Source: Salvator merianae (taxonomy: Eukaryota; Chordata; Lepidosauria; Squamata; Teiidae). From it: a DNA stretch of 64,000 nt. Of this stretch, positions 57,603 to 64,000 are shown one piece after another (positions within the stretch are counted from its first letter, which is position 1; each line of letters begins with the position of its first letter). Under the pieces are notes generated by a model that searched no databases, was not told the origin of the DNA, and saw only the letters and a program-made list of their open reading frames with translations. The stretch spans positions 47,840,825-47,904,824 of the forward strand of contig QVOM02000073.1 of assembly GCA_003586115.2 (NCBI GenBank). The letters run 5' to 3'. The position numbers and the translations under genes were made by a program.

Positions 57603-58831
57603 TTTCACATAAGAGTACTTTTAGCCCAGTTTGCTACTATGCTCAGTTTAATGGAGTTTATGCTGCACATTTGGCAGTCAGAGTGAGTGCCTCTCTGTGT
57701 TGGTTGGTTGAGTAAAAATCTTTAGGAAAAAATGTTCTATATCCATGTTGTTAGTCTGAGGAAAAGCAACAGTACATTTCTATTCAACAGTTTTCCTTCT
57801 TAAAATAAAGAGACACACACATTTAAGCAATTTGTTCAATTATATTATATGTATTTCTTCCCCCAAAGCCTGTGAAGTTATGCGACTTGTTCTCTGAAAG
57901 GACATACAGAATTTTAGGACATGTGACACCTCATCAATAACAGTTGCAACTAAGCATTCAGTAAATACACGGTAAACGATGTCAGTTATAGCAGGACCTG
58001 TGAGCTGAATCCCAAAGAAATTCACAGCTCCACCCGCAATTTTTATTGAACAAATTGTGTGGAGGACAAATCCTGACAAAATGAAAATAATTCCCAAGGA
58101 TGACCAGTAAGTGGAAGCATTACATTAAAGCCGTGAAAACAGCTCCCTTTGTTCTCTGTCCTAGTTCCTGGACATTTTGAAGACATAGCCCTTACAGGTT
58201 CAGTTGGTAATCTGTTCACTTTTCTATTAAACTGATTTAATTTAAAAATCAACAACAACAAGGTTTTAAAGTATGGAAAGAACCATGTAGTCAGCATGCC
58301 ACTGGAGAAAGGTTGTTCTCCCTCCTCCAATACTTTAAGAAATATATAATTTCTGTACTTGGCACATTTTCCAGCTAAGGAGATTTGCTATGTGTAGCTG
58401 ATTAGAGTGGAGAAGAAGCTTTTTGTTGTTGCTTTTTTCCCCTTAATCATCTTGCCAAAGTTTAGTAAAACAGTAAAACAGCAGCTAAACACATTGCCCT
58501 GGTCTCAAAACCACAATGAGAAAATAATGTGCACAGCTAATGCATCCAGCAATTTAAGTCTTGTTTTCTGCTTTTATACAGCTCAGAGCAGATCATTTCT
58601 TATACAAATGTAAAACCTTTAAAAAAAAAAAACCTTTACCGCATTTAGCTTAGTGAGAAAAGTAGGTCTAGATATTATGTATCGTTTTATGATTTTTATT
58701 AAGAAGTCTCACTGGAAACTGTGAATGAGTGCATGTAGAGAAAAAAACAGAGTAAGAAAACTGTATTATTTATGTAATACATTTCTTCATCAACTCCATT
58801 TTTTCCTCTAAACAGCCTCAGTATTCTGAGG
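57603..58831. other. No recognised feature in 1.2 kb
   Basis: AT-rich; an A-run lies at 58620-58632. Nothing supported. Confidence 0.5.
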
Positions 58832-58961
58832 CAGTGACCCTTTCTGCACTTACCTGCCATAATTCCAAACCAGTAGGTCTGGATTAGCCTAGTGCACTGA
58901 TCTTAATCACAGAAAGGCATGGGCGGGATCAGTGTAGTCTGCACCAGTGACACTGATCCAG

Positions 58962-59141
58962 GGCCCTTTCTGCACTTGGCCTTATTGCGGATTATATCCT
59001 GGAATAGGGACATGCCATCCACATGCTAGTGCAAACTATAAAAGGTCTTGCCCAGGGCCTACCATAGTCTGCACTGGCATGCAGATGGCAGCTCCCTATT
59101 CTGAGATATAATCTGGAATAAGTCCAAGTGCAGAAAGGCCC
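58962..59141. mobile_element. 180-bp MITE nested in the 58836 element
   Basis: GGCCCTTTCTGCACTTGGCC is mirrored by the right end CCAAGTGCAGAAAGGCCC, with CAG on both sides (58959-58961 and 59142-59144). It is nearly identical to the copy at 30456. Confidence 0.88.
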
Positions 59142-59440
59142 CAGGTTGCCCCATGTCATGGTTGCAAAGCCTGTGCAAGCTTCACAACCACACCCTCATG
59201 CCTCTAAAGGCTAGGAAGAAATGTTCCTAGCCTTGGGGCCACTGGGGGTTGCTTTGGGGGTAGGGGGAGACTACTAGATGCACTGCTGAAGGGAACGCCC
59301 AGTATTCCTGATCACAGGAGGTATGCCTTCTGCATGCCTTCCATGTTTTTGATCAGGGCAATTGATCTAATGGTAGCCCTGATTAATCAGGATTACCAGT
59401 GATCCGGATTAAAGGCCTCCTCAATCTGGATCATTCTCTG

Positions 59441-59987
59441 GGCCTTTTCGCACTGAGCTCGGTAGACCGTTCCCAGTAGTTGGCTTCGAACCGGAGAGGT
59501 TGGAGAACGCTGGCTGCCATTCGCACTCCCGGCCAGAGGAACGGACCCGAAGTCGACCAGCAGAGGGAACAGTGCGAATGACAGCTGCTAGCTCAGTACC
59601 GCACTCCGTAGCATCGTAGCATCGTACCCCGCTTCGTAACCAGAGGGCTCGTAACGGCAGGTAGGCTGCCATGCCAAAAGGGCTATCCTGGGTGTGCAGC
59701 ATTGCACCTGGGTGTGAAAACTTCGCACCCCACATGCGCAGCCACGCCAGCCACGCCCGGCCGCCATTTCAAACGCTGACAGGAGTGCGAAAGCACCGTG
59801 CCCGATCTTTGCTCCATCGCGCAGGTCGGGATGAAGACAAGCTCTTACTTGTCTTACCTTACCCAACATCAGGTACGAATCGGGTACAATGTGGTTCGGA
59901 TCGGGTGAGGCTCATGCCCGCGGCAGTGCTAACACTCCATTCCAGTGAGCGGACAAGAACGTTCCACCGCTGTAGTGCAAACAGGCC
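59441..59987. mobile_element. CpG-rich MITE nested in the 58836 element
   Basis: GGCCTTTTCGCACTGAGCTC is matched by an inverted right end GTGCAAACAGGCC. CTCTG repeats exactly on both sides (59436-59440 and 59988-59992). The uninterrupted target is visible at 8990. It is the reverse-orientation, shorter sister of 29607-30294. Confidence 0.88.
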
Positions 59988-60125
59988 CTCTGTCTCATGC
60001 AGACAGAGTTGACCAGCAGGGGGCATGGTCTCATAGGTCTGCATTAAAGTGCAGATCTATATGGTCTGGAAATGAACTACACAGACCCTTAATAAGGATT
60101 AAGGGTCCACACAGAAAGACCCAGT

Positions 60126-60404
60126 ATGAGTCTGCTTTACCTTTTTTATTTTTGTAAACTTTGGGTGAAGAATGTCATATAAAAATTTAATAAGTGCAAT
60201 AAATAAATTAATTTGGTGGCTACTCACTGCAGACCAATTACACTTTCATAATATCAAAGCAGAGGTACAGCCACAGCCACAGCCCGTTCCTATTATATTG
60301 TGGATTTTGATTTGCAGGCTGCCACTAAGCTCTTACTTGTACCCATCTTGACTGGATCCATAGGATGTTGACCTTATAGAACCATGGGGCAGGAAGGAGA
60401 CTCT
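60126..60404. other. Unassigned, ending in start of an antisense CR1-like tail
   Basis: From about 60371, CTTATAGAACCATGGGGCAG reads like the reverse of a CR1/L3-type tail (CTCTATGATTCTATG side), continuing after the next MITE. Confidence 0.45.
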
Positions 60405-60584
60405 GGCCCTTTCTGCACTTGGCTTTATTTTGGATTATATCCAAGAATAGAGACCTGCTATCTGCATTCTAGTGCAGATTGCAGCAGGCCCCGGGTGGGG
60501 CCTGCCATAGTTTATACTAGCATGCAGATGGCAGGTCCCTATTCCAGGATATAATCTAGAATAAGGCCAAGTGCAGAAAGAGCC
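60405..60584. mobile_element. 180-bp MITE inserted in CR1-like LINE
   Basis: GGCCCTTTCTGCACTTGGC at the left and GGCCAAGTGCAGAAAGAGCC at the right. Same family as 30456 and 58962; it separates GGAGACTCT from TTGAGGCAATAGAGTCCAAC of the host LINE. Confidence 0.85.
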
Positions 60585-60735
60585 ATTGAGGCAATAGAGT
60601 CCAACCTCCTGCTCCTTGCTGAAATCCAAAAATACAAAAAAATAGCTACCCAGCCTTCACTTGTACATTAACTCAGGGAGGTAATTCATTGCACTATTGA
60701 ATTGTCATCACTGCAAGAAAGTTTATCCTTGTATT
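60585..60735 (-). mobile_element. CR1/L3-like LINE 3' part (antisense), segment 1
   Basis: GAGTCCAACCTCCTGCTCC and CTCAGGGAGGTAATTCATTG, then GCAAGAAAGTTTATCC, are the reverse of the CR1-type run ending in GTTGGACTC. The upstream half of the LINE reappears at 61420. Confidence 0.65.
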
Positions 60736-60787
60736 CATTCATTCATTTATTCATATTTATACCATAGCCTACCACCTTGCAGTGTTC

Positions 60788-60893
60788 AGAGTGGGATCCA
60801 GTAAATGATTTGTTCTCTCTGTCTTGCATTCTAGGATGAAAGAGTGGGATCCAGTAAATGATTTGTTCTCTCTATCTTGCATTCTAGGATGAA
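60788..60893 (+). repeat. 53-bp exact-type tandem duplication
   Basis: Two adjacent 53-base copies (60788-60840, 60841-60893) differ at one base. Confidence 0.97.
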
Positions 60894-60906
60894 CCCTCTA
60901 CTCTAA

Positions 60907-61386
60907 GTATGTGATCAGACACTCTTAATGAGATGTCCTCTAGGCATATTTGAGGCTGTAACAACAGACATATTTTCCCTGAAATGCCCTTATCCCATCT
61001 CAAAGTCTAGCAATAGGTGCCCTTTTCTCATTCAGGGTTTCAAAACACTGAAGGCATCTCTTCGTTTCAGTTGGATTGGACTGGAAGCTACATAGCTCAG
61101 AGGCAGGAAATGTAGCCAATCACAGCATAAGAACAATTGCTGCAGGCAAATGACCAATCAAGGACATAGAAAGCCAGGCAAACAAACAGACAATCAGCAA
61201 ATAGCACCTGTTCTCAAGGAAGGTGTTGCCAGACTTGGAGGTGAACAAAGATTGCAATGTGAAAAAAATAACTTAGGCTTGTGGGTGCTCAGTCAGTTAA
61301 CTATTTTAATGGTGTTTTTTGTGTGCTATAGAAGCAACACTTTTTCTTAAGGGGGTGACCAAAAAAAGTAAAGTATGATCACATCC
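60907..61386. mobile_element. 480-bp transposon with TAA duplication
   Basis: The ends are GTATGTGATCAGACACTC and AAAGTATGATCACATCC. TAA lies on both sides (60904-60906 and 61387-61389). It is a relative of the fragment at 49405 and, by its ends, of 25787. It appears to sit within the antisense CR1-like LINE. Confidence 0.7.
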
Positions 61387-61419
61387 TAAGATATCTTTTT
61401 ATTATTCAAAGAGCGCTAT

Positions 61420-61632
61420 AAAACCCTCTCTGTGTTTTCTCTTTTTAAGGTTAAACATTCAAATTTTCTTAGTGTCTCTTCAGAGGTCTTTGTTTCCCAT
61501 CCCCTGATCATCTTTGATATTCTCCTCTGAATATACTTCAAGTTACCTGATTCCTTGTTTAAGTTAGATGCCCAAAACGGAACAGAGTACTTCAAATGGG
61601 GTTTAACCAGTACTAAATAGAAAATAACTTAT
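61420..61632 (-). mobile_element. CR1/L3-like LINE (antisense), segment 2
   Basis: CCCCTGATCATCTTTGATAT, TCTCCTCTGAATATACTTCA and AACGGAACAGAGTACTTCAA reverse-translate to the familiar CR1 3' coding block (LEHVQRRATK-type region). It continues segment 1 across the inserted DNA. Confidence 0.7.
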
Positions 61633-61655
61633 TTTTCCTGTAATTTGAAACTATG

Positions 61656-61814
61656 GTCCTTTCTGCACTGGGCCTTATTCTGGATTATATCCTGGAAAAG
61701 GGATCTGCCATCCACATGCTAGTGCAGACTATGGCAGGCACCAGAAGGGGCGTACTGTAGTCTGTACCAGCATACAGATGGCAGGTCCCTGTTCCAAAAT
61801 ACTGCAGAAAGGGA
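61656..61814. mobile_element. MITE of the 180-bp family, right end shortened
   Basis: GGTCCTTTCTGCACTGGGCC starts it; GCAGAAAGGG ends it after loss of about 20 bases of the right inverted repeat. The flanks ACTAT/ACTGT are similar. Confidence 0.75.
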
Positions 61815-62095
61815 CTGTATATCTATTGATGCAGCATCTAAAGAGCTTCACATTAGCCTATCTTGGCCTAACTGGTCCATATGGTGAATCACTGAACTGT
61901 TACTAGATCAGCCTGCCCGTTTAGGGTAGTTATATAGTCAGACCTTGCTTGAACAATAAGATCATCCTGGGATCTGGGGTGTTCTACATATCAAGGTGAC
62001 TAACAAGTAATTCTTGTTAGATACTATTAGGCCACAACTCATTTTTCTTGATTGATAGCCACGCTATGTGAGACTAATAAGATTTGGAGACTGAA
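61815..62095. other. No recognised feature
   Basis: Nothing supported. Confidence 0.5.
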
Positions 62096-62635
62096 GTCCT
62101 TTCTGCACTTATCAGTACTCCAGCCCATGGGGGTGGACTGGTGTGCTCCAGACCTCTTCCATGTAGTGTGGACTAGCAGAGGCCCCACCCCACTAGGAAT
62201 AACCTGTTCCCATTGGACTAAGTACCCTGTCCCAATCCATTGTTAAACTTTTTAAAATTGGTCCACAACTAGGCTACTATCAGTATACTGGACCACAAAG
62301 AACGCGCACACAGCATGCCCCTGTGGTCCAGTATAGCATTCCTTTTTGGCAGCTCATCAGGAAGCATCACTGGAAGTAGTGCTGGAAGTCAAGGCACAAC
62401 TGAAAAGAGCCTAGCTGGAAGTGCTGGAGGCTGGGGACTTTCGTTTCCTGCCTTTCAAGGCTGGACCCAGCCTTTGAAGTCAATACTTAGGCCTTGGATG
62501 GGATGAGCTGCCTAGAATGTGAATGGCCCTATCCTGCCCCACAGGCAACCCATCCCAGGGTGGGCCTGGTTGGCTATCCCATACCAGAGCATCCTGCCCT
62601 TGTCTGGAATAGACTATTTGGGTGCAGAAACAGCC
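62096..62635. mobile_element. 540-bp MITE related to 2449 and 39240
   Basis: GTCCTTTCTGCACTTATC and GGGTGCAGAAACAGCC are inverted ends, followed by TAA on the right and preceded by GAA on the left. The interior carries CACTGGAAGTAGTGCTGGAAG repeats and a GGCTGGACCCAGCC palindrome. Confidence 0.7.
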
Positions 62636-64000
62636 TAACAGTATCTGTAGGGCTGGTTGTTAGTCATTCCCATTAATCACTCTTGCTTTGATAAGAGCAG
62701 TGAAGCAGGATCACTTGTTTGAGGGAGGGAGGGAGCTCTCCCAGTCACCTAGCTCTGTGCAGGACCTTTAGGATATTGGCTGTAAAAATGGCAAATCAAC
62801 CTTAGTGAACAGTAAAATGAAAAGGCAGGCAGCCAAAACACTCCAGGGCAAGAGATTCTTTAATCAAAATATCAAATATTTTATTAAAACCCAGCAAAAA
62901 GACTCAGAAAGAAAGAAAAGCTCCAGAGTACTCAGCTGTCAGCTGATTGTCAGAAACTGTCAACAATACAAAGCAAAAACAAACAGCAATGCAGTACAAG
63001 GATTTCCCCCTAACAGCAGATCTACTGTATAGGTGCTAGGCTCCAGCCATTCATGAAAGCTGGAGCGGGGCTATTATATGAATTAAAAGCCATTTGAGGT
63101 CATTTTTGACAGCAGAAGTCAAGGAAAATGAGAGAAAGGGGGTTCCTACAAGGGAAAAATAGGCTAAACCCTCACCTAAGCAATAAAAGGGGACCCTAAC
63201 TGAGGAAAATTGCATGGATATCTCACCCTTTGCTGCAATTGTGGATTCAGAAGCAAAGTCTCTGCTGCAAGGAGGCTCCAAGTCTGGTAAAGTAACCAGC
63301 AAATTAGCGCAAAAACTGCAAAGCCTAGAAAGTGTGCAACTCTGTAGTGACGAAAAGATGGTTTCAAAATCCCAATGTCCAGTTCTCAGAAGAGCTGCCT
63401 CAGCAGGGGCAGCAACTGATCAGGCAAGCAGCAGAAGCATGGAGTGATGGCATGGAGATTTCAAAGTATAGTTGCAAAGCAGTTTGCAAGATGACAGCAG
63501 GCAGCATGGACGGTGGATCCACTGATAGGACACTGTAACTAGGGACTATCTTGGGGGCATTTTTATATTTTTAACTATGGGGGGCCTGATCCCAGACCTA
63601 AGGGGCAGCCAGGGGGGTGAAAATGGACCCAACATGTTGTGAATATCATGTGAAAATGTTGTGCTTAGTCCAACCTTACTTGTAAACTGTGTGAAGACCA
63701 CATGTGGGTGTGACAGTTCAGAGATCACACCTCTGGGCTGTGCAAATGATCCTCAAATGGCTGGAGTTGCTGAAGACCATGGGATTGCAAACATGGGGCA
63801 AAACCAATCAATGGGTGTTATATTGCTTTAGGCCAGATACTATCATGGTTAACCACACTCCTTATGTTCTACATATCTTGTTTTATCACCTAGAAATGCA
63901 AAGACTATAAAATAGCCAATGTTGCCAAATGACAATGATGACACATTTTGATATCCTTTGAGATTTTGAGCAGAATGTACCAGTGGAAACCAATTCATAT
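62636..64000. other. Unassigned tail of the window
   Basis: Open frames of 60-80 codons occur near 63176-63535 on both strands, but none carries a motif I recognise. A (GGGA)n patch lies near 62723. Confidence 0.4.

Larger units (their letters stand above)
58836..60121. mobile_element. DNA transposon (GGGCCTTTC family) with two nested insertions
   Basis: The ends are GACCCTTTCTGCACTTACC and GGGTCCACACAGAAAGACC, with CAGT on both sides (58832-58835 and 60122-60125). Removing the inserts at 58962-59141 and 59441-59987 leaves about 560 bases. That remainder aligns in reverse orientation with the uninterrupted element at 8990. Confidence 0.8.

Noticed and set aside
57236..57715. 159-codon plus-strand open frame
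   Set aside because: It runs across an antisense Sauria SINE, so it is a fortuitous frame.
1..64000. CRISPR arrays, operons, riboswitches, phage or bacterial features
   Set aside because: Nothing of the kind is present. Regularly spaced repeats here are microsatellites, minisatellites or transposon-internal arrays, and the genome is clearly vertebrate.

Overview
This window reads as vertebrate nuclear DNA, most probably from a squamate reptile (lizard or snake). The evidence is the repeat mixture: Sauria-type SINEs, a second SINE class I associate with squamates, RTE/BovB 3' ends, abundant L2-clade LINE remnants, CR1 3' ends carrying the ATTCTATGA tail, an L1 reverse-transcriptase piece, a Ty3/gypsy integrase remnant, and many short DNA transposons. 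There are no bacterial-style genes, no operons and no long intact ORF. Almost all of the roughly 200 short open frames are chance or antisense frames.

Layout. The first ~0.7 kb is a CpG island with GC-rich imperfect repeats and a 29-bp tandem array carrying Sp1-like and NRF1-like motifs. It is followed by an AAAATGGCG start-like site and an open frame ending at a good splice donor; this is the best candidate for a promoter plus first exon. From 1 to 5 kb there are MITEs. From 5 to 10.7 kb lies a retroelement graveyard: CR1 3' end, antisense L2, gypsy integrase, antisense L1. From 11 to 43 kb the sequence is intron- or intergenic-like, peppered with DNA transposons, SINEs, BovB and L2 fragments. 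A well-preserved 944-bp hAT element lies at 20.2-21.1 kb. From 43.5 to 46.5 kb there are remnants of a gag-like and an SGNH-hydrolase-like frame, reminiscent of DIRS/Ngaro tyrosine-recombinase retrotransposons. From 49.7 to 51.2 kb there is another antisense L2. At 54.9-55.3 kb, two oppositely oriented exon-like segments occur in a CpG-richer patch. From 55.9 to 62.6 kb the window is dense with nested DNA transposons.

The dominant theme is a large, diverse set of non-autonomous DNA transposons with GG-starting termini (GGGCCTTTCTGCACTT, GGCCTKTTCGCACT, GGCYCCRTCCAGAC). Several are flanked by matching TAA, TTA or CAG-containing duplications, which is compatible with PIF/Harbinger-type insertion. 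A second set begins TAGRGRTGTGC and has perfect 8-bp hAT-type duplications. Nesting gives a relative insertion history at three loci.

Limits: all family assignments rest on remembered consensus features and by-eye translation. No homology search was possible. Boundaries of degraded elements are approximate, and the two exon candidates are unproven.
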